From assembly GCA_023381615.1 (NCBI GenBank), contig JAMCQL010000034.1, positions 1 through 64,000 on the forward strand: 64,000 nucleotides of DNA, read 5' to 3'. The stretch is from Bacteroidota bacterium. Lineage in GTDB: Bacteria; Bacteroidota; Ignavibacteria; Kryptoniales; JAKASW01. This document shows positions 1 to 9,440 of this stretch, one piece after another; within the stretch, counting starts at the first letter, position 1; every line of letters starts with the position of its first letter. Position numbers and translations under genes: made by a program. The notes under the pieces were generated by a model. It was not told the DNA's origin, made no database searches, and saw only the letters and a program-made list of their open reading frames with translations.

Positions 1-225
1 CGAGTTTACCCATTTAGACTCTGAACGAGAGAATCTTGTAGAAATCAACATCGGATCTAAGTCACGTTGAGAGATGAGTCTACTAAGATTACCACGAATC
101 AACCTCCCCTTAGTCCCCTCCTTGACAAGGAGGGGATATAGTCTACGACCCTACGAGCCGTAGACTCGTAGAGGGGTGGTGAGGGCAAAATTCTTAAACC
201 TTTTCGCGTTTTGGGTAAACTCGTG
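1..225. repeat. MITE-like element, copy 1 (left end at window edge)
   Basis: This 225-bp non-coding unit recurs at 14197-14421 in the same orientation with one visible difference (position 2, G versus A). Its ends are inverted: CGAGTTTACCCA at the left and its reverse complement TGGGTAAACTCG near the right end (213-224). The interior holds two smaller palindromes, CCCCTCCTTGACAAGGAGGGG and a GTCTACG...CGTAGAC stem. No open reading frame looks real. The structure fits a small non-autonomous mobile element, but no transposase of matching ends is present in the window. Confidence 0.75.
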
Positions 226-490
226 TTTCATTCTGTTGAACACCGGCTCCAGAACACATTCTAATGAATTACCTCGCCGCAAGCGGCGGGGAATCAAAGC
301 CGATAGAGATTCAACTCCGCTCGTTCAAGTCATCTCAACCAACAAATCCTATGGTATTCCTGCTCTTTGCATATCTGTTCTCGAAGATCCTCTACGTGAT
401 ACTTATCACTACTCAATTCAGCCGCTAAACATAACTTGTTATTGTTGTCAGAGGAACACTAACTAAAAAACACAAAAAGGAGAGTAAACC
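226..490. other. Intergenic region upstream of the secreted propeller protein
   Basis: No convincing gene. The 96-codon ORF at 176-466 starts inside the repeat, has no signal or family resemblance and is probably chance. A stem-loop CCTCGCCGC-aa-GCGGCGGGG lies at 272-291. A clear ribosome binding site (AAAAAGGAGAG) ends the region just before the ATG at 491. Confidence 0.5.
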
Positions 491-3118
491 ATGTTTACTG
501 TTGTTCTACCAAAATCCGAAGGGAGAGCATGGCGCGGCATTTTAATTGCGATCGCGCTAATGACAATCCTATCGAGTAATTCGTTCGGTCAGCAGATGAC
601 GGCACAGTCATCTGTTCCCCTTTCAAAGATGCTAACCCCAAACGGAACCTTGAACATTCCAAAAAGTTTCCAAGGGAGCATCGACGCAAGAGGCTACCAG
701 TTCGCCGCAGACAAAAACGGCGTTCCGATATTCAAACCAATGAGCGATCCCAACGATGTAAATTGGGATCCTTCTTTCACAGTGCCCGGAGTCGGCGGGT
801 ATTTGTACACCGTCGCTGTTAACGGAAACTATCTATATGTCGGCGGGTGGTTTGGGACTGTCGGTAATGTTATTGCGCACGGCGTGGCTAAGTATAACCT
901 CGTGAGTAAAACATGGTCAACGTTCGATAGCGCCGGAGTTGGAGTAGGAGGAGGCATTGTTACTTGCTTTGCTTTCAACGGAAGCGATGTCTATGTTGGC
1001 GGACAGTTCACAACGGCTGGTACCGTCCCGGTAAGCAATATAGCAAAATGGAACCCAACGACGGGCTGGTCGGCTTTAGGCACAGGACTGAACGCCTACG
1101 CTTGGGCTATGTCGTTCTTTGGCGGCAATCTTTATGTTACGGGCGCCTTCACGCAAGCCGGCGGCGGCACGGTGAACTACATTGCAAAGTGGAATGGGAC
1201 AAGCTGGTCAGGCCTCGGCGGCGGCGTTAATAGCCAGACGTATGGCTTAGCTGTCGCAGGAGGAGCGCTTTACGTCGGCGGCTCTTTTACGCAGGCCGGC
1301 GGTAGTGTTACTGTGAACCACATTGCAAAATGGGATGGAACGACTTGGACTGCACTCGGATCCGGTACAGTAGGGACCGATGGCACTGTTGTCAATGTCG
1401 TCTCATACGGAGATACCGCGTTATACGTTGGCGGTACATTTGCTAACGCAGGCGGCAATCCAGCAAGCAACGTTGCCAAGTACAGCATTGCCGGAAACTC
1501 ATGGTCGGCATTGGGAGGCGGAGTGAATAACCTCGTTTATGGCCTGTTCATTGACGGAAGCAGTCTTTATGTGAGCGGCTTTTTCACAAACGCCGGGATA
1601 GTCTCCGCCAATTATATCGCGAAGTGGAACATTAACACCTCTTCATGGTCAAATCTTGGAACCGGCTTAAACAGTCTCTGTTACAGTGTGCTCGTAACCG
1701 GCGGCAAGGTCTACACTGGTGGATATTTCACTACCGCCGGAACTTCAAGTGCCTTCGGAGTTGCATCTTGGGACGGGACCAATTGGAGTTCGCTTGCAAG
1801 TAGTTCGACTGGAAGCGTAGGCGGCGGCGTCAATGCCATCGCCGTGAGAGGGGACAGTGTTTTCGTCGGCGGCGGTTTTCTTTCCGCAGGCTCCTCACAA
1901 GCGCAAAACATTGCTGTTTGGAACAGAGCAACAGGCCAGTGGTCGGCGCTTGACAATACTTTAACTGTCAAAGGCGTGAGCGGAACAGTTTTTTCGATAC
2001 TGCCTCTTAGCAACGGCGATGTCTATATTGGAGGAAGCTTCTTAAACGCCGGCAGCATCGCTGTGAACAATATAGTCAAGTGGAACCCAGCAACCGGCTG
2101 GTCAACATTGGGCAGCGGCTCTAACAACGGCGTTGACAATCGTGTGTACGGCATGGTTCAAGTGGGAACCGACCTGTATGTTTGTGGTAGCTTCCTGAAT
2201 GCAGGCGGAAGTTCAGCAAACCATGTTGCCAAGTGGAACGGGACGAGCTGGTCAACGCTTGGAACCGGTTTAAACGGCAATGGATTCGCCATTACACTTG
2301 CAGGCGGCAAGCTTTACGTCGGCGGAAATTTCACTACCGCTGGCGGAAATACCGTCAACCACATTGCCGCATGGGACGGCTCGACATGGTCAGGGTTGGG
2401 CAGCACAGCAGGGACTGACAACTTGGTGGGAGCGATTGCTGTCAGCGGCGACACAGCATTGTATGTCGGCGGAGGTTTCTTAAATGCAGGGGGCTCTTCC
2501 GCAAGTCATATTGCAAAATACAGCATTGCAGGAAACAGTTGGTTTCCGCTATCGGGCGGTGTGAACGGTGCCATTTTTTCCATCGCAGTGAAAGGCGACA
2601 CTGTCTTAGTGGGAGGCAGTTTTACGACCGCTGGACTATTGACGGTAAACAATATAGCAGTATGGAAAATCTCAACCTCAGCATGGTCCGGACTTGGAAG
2701 CGGGACTGATAGATATGTTAACGCTATTGCCCCCGGAACGCACTACAATATATATGTGGGCGGTTCTTTCAGTCTTGCTGGAAACAAGCCATCCTACGCT
2801 TTTGCCCGATACAACCCGAACCTGACTCCGGTCGAAGAACAGCGCCCTGTCGCTAGAACCTTCACGCTCATGCAGAACTATCCTAATCCATTCAACCCGA
2901 CAACGGTCATCAGCTTCCAGCTTCCGGCTCGAACCTTTGTAACGCTGAAAGTTTATGACATTCTCGGTCGTGAAGTGGCACAGTTGATAAGCGGAGAGAT
3001 GACTGCTGGTGAACACGCTGTGACATTCGACGGTTCAAGGCTTGCGAGCGGTATGTACTTCTACCGTTTGTCGAGCGGAAGCAACATCGTAACCAAAAAA
3101 ATGTTGATGGTCAAATAA
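491..3118 (+). CDS. T9SS-secreted protein with about 14 propeller-type repeats
   Basis: Predicted secreted or cell-surface protein of 875 aa. Residues 1-34 form a signal peptide ending near SFGQQ. The body is a run of about 14 degenerate repeats of roughly 45-50 aa, each with a YVGGxFTxAGG core followed by xxIAKWNGTxWSxLGxG, as in Kelch/galactose-oxidase-like or delta-60-like beta-propellers. The last ~85 residues form a type IX secretion C-terminal sorting domain: QNYPNPFNPTT, a VYDILGREV strand, GMYFYRL and a KKMLMVK end. A strong Shine-Dalgarno (GGAG) supports the ATG. It stands alone, with its own terminator downstream. Ligand and function are unknown; an adhesive or binding role is only inferred. 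Confidence 0.85.
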   Translation: MFTVVLPKSEGRAWRGILIAIALMTILSSNSFGQQMTAQSSVPLSKMLTPNGTLNIPKSFQGSIDARGYQFAADKNGVPIFKPMSDPNDVNWDPSFTVPGVGGYLYTVAVNGNYLYVGGWFGTVGNVIAHGVAKYNLVSKTWSTFDSAGVGVGGGIVTCFAFNGSDVYVGGQFTTAGTVPVSNIAKWNPTTGWSALGTGLNAYAWAMSFFGGNLYVTGAFTQAGGGTVNYIAKWNGTSWSGLGGGVNSQTYGLAVAGGALYVGGSFTQAGGSVTVNHIAKWDGTTWTALGSGTVGTDGTVVNVVSYGDTALYVGGTFANAGGNPASNVAKYSIAGNSWSALGGGVNNLVYGLFIDGSSLYVSGFFTNAGIVSANYIAKWNINTSSWSNLGTGLNSLCYSVLVTGGKVYTGGYFTTAGTSSAFGVASWDGTNWSSLASSSTGSVGGGVNAIAVRGDSVFVGGGFLSAGSSQAQNIAVWNRATGQWSALDNTLTVKGVSGTVFSILPLSNGDVYIGGSFLNAGSIAVNNIVKWNPATGWSTLGSGSNNGVDNRVYGMVQVGTDLYVCGSFLNAGGSSANHVAKWNGTSWSTLGTGLNGNGFAITLAGGKLYVGGNFTTAGGNTVNHIAAWDGSTWSGLGSTAGTDNLVGAIAVSGDTALYVGGGFLNAGGSSASHIAKYSIAGNSWFPLSGGVNGAIFSIAVKGDTVLVGGSFTTAGLLTVNNIAVWKISTSAWSGLGSGTDRYVNAIAPGTHYNIYVGGSFSLAGNKPSYAFARYNPNLTPVEEQRPVARTFTLMQNYPNPFNPTTVISFQLPARTFVTLKVYDILGREVAQLISGEMTAGEHAVTFDGSRLASGMYFYRLSSGSNIVTKKMLMVK

Positions 3119-3122
3119 CAAA

Positions 3123-3183
3123 GTGCGACTCACTTACGTGGGTTTCCCGAAACAAGGCGGTTTGCATGATAAGTGAGTCGCAC
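3123..3183. repeat. 14-bp perfect inverted repeat downstream of the T9SS protein
   Basis: GTGCGACTCACTTA (3123-3136) and its exact reverse complement (3170-3183) could fold into a 14-bp stem with a 33-nt loop. A second small palindrome, CCCCTCTCTATTTTTTAGAGAGGGG, follows at about 3211-3235. Their role is unknown; they may be transcript-end structures or repeat remnants. Confidence 0.6.
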
Positions 3184-3292
3184 ATGAAACTTGACTCACC
3201 CCTTTTATTCCCCTCTCTATTTTTTAGAGAGGGGACAGAGAGGTGAGTAGCTGATGAAGTAACAACTGCGAGAAAATCGCAGCAGAAACCCG

Positions 3293-3331
3293 AAGGCGGC
3301 GCAGGCAAGACTATCCTGCGCCGCCTTTTTT
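3293..3331 (+). terminator. Rho-independent terminator of the T9SS protein gene
   Basis: A perfect 13-bp GC-rich stem, AAGGCGGCGCAGG with CCTGCGCCGCCTT, has a 9-nt loop and runs directly into a T-run. It lies about 175 bp after the stop codon at 3118. Confidence 0.85.
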
Positions 3332-3374
3332 AATCTCTTTCCTTGTTACAGAACTAGGGTGTATTATTTCAATT

Positions 3375-3591
3375 GCCACGATCTTTAGATCGTGGCACAA
3401 ATGGGCTGTAGCCACCACGGCTTTAGCCTCATCATAAGCCATCTGATTATCCCAAGAAGTCGGGAAATTAGTCGTTTGCTCTTTCATCCACGACTTAAAA
3501 GTCGTGGCAATTACGACTTGTGCAACGCGCTCCATGGCGCACTCCTATTTGAGTTCACCACGCGTCTCGCGTGGTGAAAATGGAGCGCCAT
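3375..3591. repeat. Array of REP-like stem-loops
   Basis: Several perfect palindromes are packed into about 220 bp: GCCACGATCT/AGATCGTGGC (3375-3396), CCACGACTT/AAGTCGTGG (3488-3507) and TTCACCACGCG/CGCGTGGTGAA (3554-3578). The last is enclosed by ATGGCGC (3534-3540) and GCGCCAT (3585-3591). CCACGA...TCGTGG hairpins followed by CAATT resemble REP sequences that RAYT-type transposases mobilise. No RAYT gene is present here. The small ORFs on either strand are artefacts of the palindromes. Confidence 0.65.
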
Positions 3592-3771
3592 TAAGCGCCA
3601 AATTCCGAATTCTTTTGGCGGGAGTGCCGATGAAGTAACGACCGTGATAATGTTCTGAAAAGAACGCCAAGGCGGCATTTTCTTGCGAGAGCATGTTACC
3701 TCAACCGGAACAAACCTCCCTCGTCATCGCCTTAAATTCCCAACTTTAAAAAATTTTTCTTTGTTCAACTC

Positions 3772-3800
3772 TTGACATCGTTGCAACACTTTCTTATACT
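3772..3800 (+). promoter_or_regulatory. Near-consensus sigma-70 promoter of the ilv-leu operon
   Basis: TTGACA (3772-3777), a 17-bp spacer and TATACT (3795-3800) match the housekeeping consensus in 11 of 12 positions. Transcription would start near 3806-3808, only a few bases before the leader-peptide ATG at 3815, giving a very short 5' leader. Confidence 0.75.
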
Positions 3801-3814
3801 GAAACAAGGACGAA

Positions 3815-3985
3815 ATGACTGACAGCAGCACCACATACGATTCACAGACTTCGACAGCAAAAACTATTTTGCTGCACGCGGCTGATGTTGTCAGCACAGA
3901 TCTCCTCGGCCTCATTTCTATTATTTCCATCCTTATTCTCCTCCTCCTTAGCGAGGGGAATATCCTGCTCGGCATTATTAGCTAA
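3815..3985 (+). CDS. Leu/Ile-rich leader peptide (ilvL-type attenuator peptide)
   Basis: A 56-codon reading frame absent from the supplied ORF track: ATG at 3815, TAA at 3983-3985, preceded by AAGGA. Residues 31-45 are almost only Leu and Ile (12 of 15), and further Ile, Leu and Val residues lie on either side. It sits 15 bp after a strong promoter and about 200 bp before ilvB. Regulatory peptides of this composition are the control element of ilv/leu operons in enteric bacteria: ribosomes stall on Leu/Ile/Val codons when the charged tRNAs are scarce. The peptide itself is not expected to have a function. The hydrophobic run could alternatively be a small membrane protein, but the position and downstream hairpins argue for attenuation. 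Confidence 0.75.
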   Translation: MTDSSTTYDSQTSTAKTILLHAADVVSTDLLGLISIISILILLLLSEGNILLGIIS

Positions 3986-4107
3986 TAGCCGAAGGTTATT
4001 CCCCGAGTAAGCAAGTCTGATCTAAAAAATCATATCAACTCAAAGGGAATGACCTGAAGGCATGACTATGCCGAGAGATGCTTCGAGGTCAGACAAACTG
4101 TTTTTTT
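3955..4107 (+). promoter_or_regulatory. Candidate transcription attenuator of the ilv-leu operon
   Basis: Competing pairings overlap the end of the leader peptide. GGGGAATATCC (3955-3965) pairs with GGTTATTCCCC (3994-4004), enclosing a CGGC/GCCG stem. ATTCCC (3998-4003) can instead pair with GGGAAT (4045-4050). CTCGGCAT (3968-3975) can pair with ATGCCGAG (4068-4075). TGACCTGAAGGCAT (4050-4063) pairs with ATGCTTCGAGGTCA (4078-4091), followed seven bases later by TGTTTTTTT (4099-4107), the terminator candidate. A further strong hairpin (4124-4162) precedes the ilvB ribosome binding site. Which structure forms when ribosomes stall cannot be settled by eye. Confidence 0.6.
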
Positions 4108-4191
4108 AAACGCTGAGAAGTATAAGCACCATTGCAGTTTCCTTGTCGGGAACTGCGTGCTTCAAAAAATGTAAAAATGGAGACCCAGAGA

Positions 4192-5928
4192 ATGAGCACC
4201 AACGAAATAACCGGCGCTGAAATATTCGTCAGATGCCTGATTGAAGAGAACGTGGAATACATTTTCGGCTATCCCGGCGGCGCGGTGATCGGGGTGTATG
4301 ACGCGATGCACGACATGTCGAACATAAAACATATCTTGACGAGGCACGAACAAGGCGCCGTTCATGCAGCGGAAGGATACGCAAAAGCGACGGGAAAAGT
4401 CGGTGTCGTGGTTGTTACGTCAGGACCGGGAGCAACAAACACTGTTACGGGAATTGCAGACGCCCACATGGACTCCGTCCCGCTCGTCGTATTTACAGGT
4501 CAGGTAGCAACCCATCTTATCGGAAACGACGCTTTTCAGGAAGCTGATATAGTCGGAATAACCCGCTCGATCACGAAGCACAATTTTCTCGTCAAAGACG
4601 TTCGCGAGCTTGCTTGGACAATAAAAGCAGCATTTCACATCGCGTCAACAGGTCGTCCCGGACCAGTTCTCGTGGACATGCCGAAGGATGTGATGGCGGC
4701 AAGCGCTCCATTCATATATCCGAAGGAAATCAAACTTCGCGGCTACCACCCGTTTTACTTCGGACACATGGGACAAATCAACAAGGCGGTCGAGATAATA
4801 AATTCTTCGAAAAAGCCGGTACTGTACGTCGGAGGGGGCGTCGTCAATTCAAATGCTTCCAAAGAACTTTACAATCTCGCAAAGAAATTGAACGCGCCGG
4901 TTGCGATGACCTTGATGGGACTTGGCGCTTTTCCGGGTGACGATGAACTCTCCATGGGAATGTTAGGCATGCACGGAACATGGTATTCAAATATTGCAGT
5001 AGACCAGTGCGATTGTCTGATAGCTGTTGGGCCGCGCTTCGACGACCGCGTTACAGGCAATCCGCAATTCTTTTCTCCGAACTCAAAGAAAATCCATATC
5101 GACATCGACCCGTCTGCAATAAGCAAAAATGTAAAAGTTGATGTGCCGATTGTCGGCGACGTTCGCCACGTTCTCGAAAGGCTGATTCCTCTCGTTCAAC
5201 CGTTGGACACGGAGGAATGGCTTGCTCAAATAAACGGATGGAAATCCGAACATCCACTTCGGTACGAAAACGGAGACAAGATCCGTGCGCAGTATGTTAT
5301 AGAGAAAATTTATGAAGTGACCAAAGGAGAAGCGATTATAACAGTTGATGTCGGACAAAATCAGATGTGGACTGCGCAGTTCTATAAATTCAAATATCCG
5401 AGGACGAACATAACTTCCGGCGGACTCGGAACGATGGGCTTTTCCTTCCCCGCTTCCATTGGAGCCGCCTTCGGAGTAAAAGACAAGACGGTTTTCAGCA
5501 TAAATGGAGACGGCGGAATCCAGATGAACATCCAGGAACTTGCGACCGCAGCGTGGCACAAGCTTCCGATAAAAATCGTCATCCTTAACAACGGCTTTTT
5601 GGGCATGGTGAGGCAGTGGCAGGATCTTTTCTACAAGAAACGATACAGCAACACCTCGCTCGGACTCAGCAATCCGGACTTTGTGAAGCTCGCGGAATCA
5701 TTCGGAGCGGTTGGATTCAAAGCAGAAAAGACCGATGAGGTGGTTCATGTTCTACAAGAAGCAATGAAAGTAACAGATCGGCCGGTGCTCATGGACTTCA
5801 AAACCACTCACGAAGACAATGTTTACCCGATGATTCCGGGCGGTGGGACTGTCTCGCAAATTATGGATTATCCAAAATCGGCTAAGGAACTGAAAGAAAT
5901 AAAATCACGAGCGGAGGCAGTGAAGTGA
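4192..5928 (+). CDS. ilvB: Acetolactate synthase, large (catalytic) subunit
   Basis: ThDP-dependent enzyme that condenses two pyruvates to acetolactate, or pyruvate with 2-oxobutyrate, the first common step to Val/Leu and Ile. The N-terminal domain has GYPGGAVIGVYDAM and the catalytic Glu in LTRHEQGA (about residue 53). The central domain binds FAD, and the C-terminal domain has the ThDP/Mg motif GDGG...NN from about residue 438. The ORF track starts at 4132, but the ATG at 4192 has a good GGAG 9 nt upstream and gives the usual N-terminus (MSTNEITGAEIF), so I use that (578 aa). The stop overlaps ilvN by 4 nt. It is the first structural gene behind the leader peptide. Confidence 0.95.
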   Translation: MSTNEITGAEIFVRCLIEENVEYIFGYPGGAVIGVYDAMHDMSNIKHILTRHEQGAVHAAEGYAKATGKVGVVVVTSGPGATNTVTGIADAHMDSVPLVVFTGQVATHLIGNDAFQEADIVGITRSITKHNFLVKDVRELAWTIKAAFHIASTGRPGPVLVDMPKDVMAASAPFIYPKEIKLRGYHPFYFGHMGQINKAVEIINSSKKPVLYVGGGVVNSNASKELYNLAKKLNAPVAMTLMGLGAFPGDDELSMGMLGMHGTWYSNIAVDQCDCLIAVGPRFDDRVTGNPQFFSPNSKKIHIDIDPSAISKNVKVDVPIVGDVRHVLERLIPLVQPLDTEEWLAQINGWKSEHPLRYENGDKIRAQYVIEKIYEVTKGEAIITVDVGQNQMWTAQFYKFKYPRTNITSGGLGTMGFSFPASIGAAFGVKDKTVFSINGDGGIQMNIQELATAAWHKLPIKIVILNNGFLGMVRQWQDLFYKKRYSNTSLGLSNPDFVKLAESFGAVGFKAEKTDEVVHVLQEAMKVTDRPVLMDFKTTHEDNVYPMIPGGGTVSQIMDYPKSAKELKEIKSRAEAVK

Positions 5929-6416
5929 AAAAGCACACCATCTCAATCTTAGTGGAAAATAAATTCGGCGCTTTGAACAGGATCGTGGGGCTATTCAGTG
6001 CCCGCGGTTACAACATCGATAGCATTTCAGTCGGCACAAGTGAAGACGATTCCATGGCACGTGTTACCATAGTCTCAAAAGGCGACGACGACGTCATCGA
6101 GCAAATCATCAAGCAGCTCAACAAACTCATCGATGTAACAAAGGTTGTCGATCTGACTTACGACAGCTTCGTCGAACGGGAACTCGTCTTGATAAAAGTC
6201 GCGGCGAACCGCAGCTCGAGACCGGAGCTGATGCAGATTTCGGAAATCTTCCGCTCGAAAATAGTCGACATCAGTCCGCGATCGCTCACTGTCGAAGCAA
6301 CCGGCAGCGAGAAAAAAGTCGAGGCAATGATAAAAATGTTCGAGCCTTTCGGCATAAAAGAAATTGCGCGGACGGGGCGCATCGCCCTGAAGCGCGAATT
6401 CGAAGGAAGTGTATGA
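5925..6416 (+). CDS. ilvN: Acetolactate synthase, small (regulatory) subunit
   Basis: Regulatory partner of the ilvB product, 163 aa, the usual length of the long-form small subunit. The N-terminal ACT domain starts at residue 3 (HTISILVENKFGALNRIVGLFS, then RGYNIDSISVG), where valine binds in characterised homologues. The C-terminal half (RPELMQISEIFRSKIVDIS) is the second ferredoxin-like domain. The start is GTG, overlapping the ilvB stop by 4 nt (GTGA), which suggests translational coupling and equal synthesis of the two subunits. Confidence 0.93.
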   Translation: MKKHTISILVENKFGALNRIVGLFSARGYNIDSISVGTSEDDSMARVTIVSKGDDDVIEQIIKQLNKLIDVTKVVDLTYDSFVERELVLIKVAANRSSRPELMQISEIFRSKIVDISPRSLTVEATGSEKKVEAMIKMFEPFGIKEIARTGRIALKREFEGSV

Positions 6417-6420
6417 AGAA

Positions 6421-6520
6421 CAAGGGACTAAGGGACATAGAGACAAAGGCACAAAGATGTTCTGCTACTCTGCGCCTTTGTACCTCTGGAGCTTTGTCCC
6501 TTTTGGACTTTGTGCCTTTC
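6421..6520. repeat. CAAAG-type inverted repeat between ilvN and ilvC
   Basis: The gap holds AAAGGCACAAAG (6445-6456) and its reverse complement CTTTGTGCCTTT (6508-6519), with further GGGACAAAG-like words on both arms. Similar sequence occurs at 38011-38120, 29511-29610 and about 60081-60113. It forms an imperfect hairpin inside the operon and may affect transcript stability. It contains no ORF. Confidence 0.65.
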
Positions 6521-6536
6521 CAAACAATAAACCTAA

Positions 6537-7550
<1,014 letters not shown>

Positions 7551-7578
7551 GAGGACTTATCCGGAAGGACCTGACGGT

Positions 7579-9189
7579 ATGGAAAGAAAACTTTTCATTT
7601 ACGATACAACGCTTCGCGACGGCACTCAAGGAGAAGAAATCTCGTTCAGCGCCGAAGACAAGGTAAAAATTGCACAGCGTCTCGACGATTTCGGCGTTGA
7701 TTACATAGAAGGCGGCTGGCCCGGCTCAAATCCGAAAGACATGGAATTCTTCGAAAGAATGAAAAAAATCAAGCTCAGACATGCAAAGCTTGCCGCTTTC
7801 GGAAGCACCTGCCGCGCATCGTCAACGCCTGAGTCGGACGAAAACGTGAACCAGCTATTGAAGGCAGAGACTCCGGTCGTGACGATATTCGGAAAGTCAT
7901 GGGACATGCACGTGAAGGAAGCGCTTGGAACGACATCGGAAAGAAATCTTGAGATAATTTTTGAAACAGTGAAGTATCTCAAAGACAACGGCAAGGAAGT
8001 CATCTACGATGCTGAGCATTTCTTCGACGGCTATAAGTCAAACCCGGACTACGCAGCGAGCACGATTCGCGCAGCCGAAGCGGCGGGGGCGGATTTCATT
8101 GCTCTTTGCGACACGAACGGCGGAAGCCTTCCACACGAAGTCGAGGCGATCACGAAGACGGCTTCACAGGCTGTGAAAGTTCCACTGGGAATCCATGCGC
8201 ATAACGATTCCGAACTTGCCGTCGCAAACTCGCTTGCGGCAGTGCGCGCCGGTTGTGTTCAGGTTCAAGGCACGGTAAACGGATTTGGCGAACGCTGCGG
8301 AAATGCAAACCTCTGCTCCGTGATCCCGAATCTTCAACTGAAAATGAAATTTCAAATTATGCCGCAGAAGAAATTGAAGACTCTGACGGAATTATCGCGA
8401 TACGTAAGCGAGGTTGCCAACCTACAGCCGCGCAAAAATCTTCCCTACGTCGGACAGAGCGCCTTCGCTCATAAAGGCGGAGTCCACGTGAGTGCCGTAA
8501 TGAAATCTGCGTGCACTTATGAACATATTGAACCCGAACTCGTTGGAAACACACGCCGCGTTCTTGTGAGCGATCTCTCCGGAAAAAGCAACGTTTACTA
8601 CAAAGCCAGCGAACTCGGCATAAATGTTTCCGGAAACCAAGACCAAGTATCCTCGATAGTGAACGAACTCAAGTCACTTGAGAATGAAGGATATGTGTTC
8701 GAAGACGCGGATGCATCTCTGCAGATCTTAATGAGAAGGAATATCGGCAAAGTCGAAATGCCGTTCGAACTTGACGCCCTCCGAATAATCATCGAGAAGA
8801 AAGCAAACGCCGGCGTTACACACACGGAAGCCGTCATTAAGCTTAGAGTCGGCGATAAAATTGAGCACACGGCTGCCGAAGGCAACGGGCCTGTCAACGC
8901 GCTTGACAATGCTCTCAGGAAAGCGCTCACGCAATTCTACCCGCAGCTCGCTGAAACGAAGCTGTCGGATTACAAAGTGAGAGTAGTTGACGGCAGCGAA
9001 GGAACCAGCGCAAAAGTAAGAGTTCTGATCGAGACCTCCGATGAAGATTCGAATTGGAACACCGTCGGAGTTTCCGAAAACATCATTGAAGCGAGCTGGA
9101 AAGCGCTCGTTGATTCAATCGTTTTCAAACTAATGAAGGACAATGACAATCATAAACTCATAAATAAACATTTGGAGTTAGTAAAATGA
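7579..9189 (+). CDS. cimA: (R)-citramalate synthase
   Basis: Condenses acetyl-CoA and pyruvate to citramalate, the threonine-independent entry to isoleucine. The 536-aa protein opens with the HMGL-like catalytic motif [17 protein letters not shown]; the paralogous leuA has [12 protein letters not shown] instead. [19 protein letters not shown] carries the metal-binding His pair. A LeuA-type C-terminal allosteric dimer domain follows. [15 protein letters not shown]-like sequence near the N-terminus is typical of the CimA branch rather than isopropylmalate or homocitrate synthases. SD GGAAGGA precedes the ATG. LeuCD and LeuB from the same operon probably process citramalate further. Confidence 0.9.
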   Translation: MERKLFIYDTTLRDGTQGEEISFSAEDKVKIAQRLDDFGVDYIEGGWPGSNPKDMEFFERMKKIKLRHAKLAAFGSTCRASSTPESDENVNQLLKAETPVVTIFGKSWDMHVKEALGTTSERNLEIIFETVKYLKDNGKEVIYDAEHFFDGYKSNPDYAASTIRAAEAAGADFIALCDTNGGSLPHEVEAITKTASQAVKVPLGIHAHNDSELAVANSLAAVRAGCVQVQGTVNGFGERCGNANLCSVIPNLQLKMKFQIMPQKKLKTLTELSRYVSEVANLQPRKNLPYVGQSAFAHKGGVHVSAVMKSACTYEHIEPELVGNTRRVLVSDLSGKSNVYYKASELGINVSGNQDQVSSIVNELKSLENEGYVFEDADASLQILMRRNIGKVEMPFELDALRIIIEKKANAGVTHTEAVIKLRVGDKIEHTAAEGNGPVNALDNALRKALTQFYPQLAETKLSDYKVRVVDGSEGTSAKVRVLIETSDEDSNWNTVGVSENIIEASWKALVDSIVFKLMKDNDNHKLINKHLELVK

Positions 9190-9416
9190 AATCACAGACG
9201 AGAATCGAATTGCTTGAAAAAGCGTTGAATGATGAAATGGAGTCGATACGAGAATATAATATCGATGCTGAAGCCGACGACGATGCTGAGACGAAGCGTC
9301 TCTTCCGTTCGCTCGCGAGCCAGAAATATGAACATTACCTCCAAATTGAAAAACACCTTCGGCAGCTCAAAGCAAACAACGACATCACCGACGCAATTAA
9401 CAACATGTTCATTTAG
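9186..9416 (+). CDS. Small helical protein, weakly ferritin-like, in the leu operon
   Basis: 76-aa protein of unknown function. Its ATG overlaps the cimA stop by 4 nt (ATGA), so it is very likely translated. Two amphipathic helices are evident, about residues 6-30 and 35-62. Acidic and His residues ([10 protein letters not shown], then [11 protein letters not shown] with Glu49-His50) recall one half of a rubrerythrin/ferritin-like bundle. The canonical ExxH is not intact, so metal binding is only a guess. The location between two homologous Claisen-condensing synthases may mean a regulatory or accessory role, but nothing in the sequence proves it. Confidence 0.65.
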   Translation: MKSQTRIELLEKALNDEMESIREYNIDAEADDDAETKRLFRSLASQKYEHYLQIEKHLRQLKANNDITDAINNMFI

Positions 9417-9440
9417 AACATAACAAAAGGCTGGACGATC

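Noticed and set aside
176-466. 96-codon ORF at the left edge
   Set aside because: Begins within the MITE-like repeat, crosses a GC-rich hairpin, has no ribosome site, signal or family resemblance.
3371-3600. Possible CRISPR array
   Set aside because: The repeats are different palindromes without regular spacers, and no cas gene is near.
4132-4191. Longer ilvB start given in the ORF track
   Set aside because: The extra 20 residues are encoded by the leader hairpin region and lack a ribosome site; the ATG at 4192 has GGAG and the family N-terminus.
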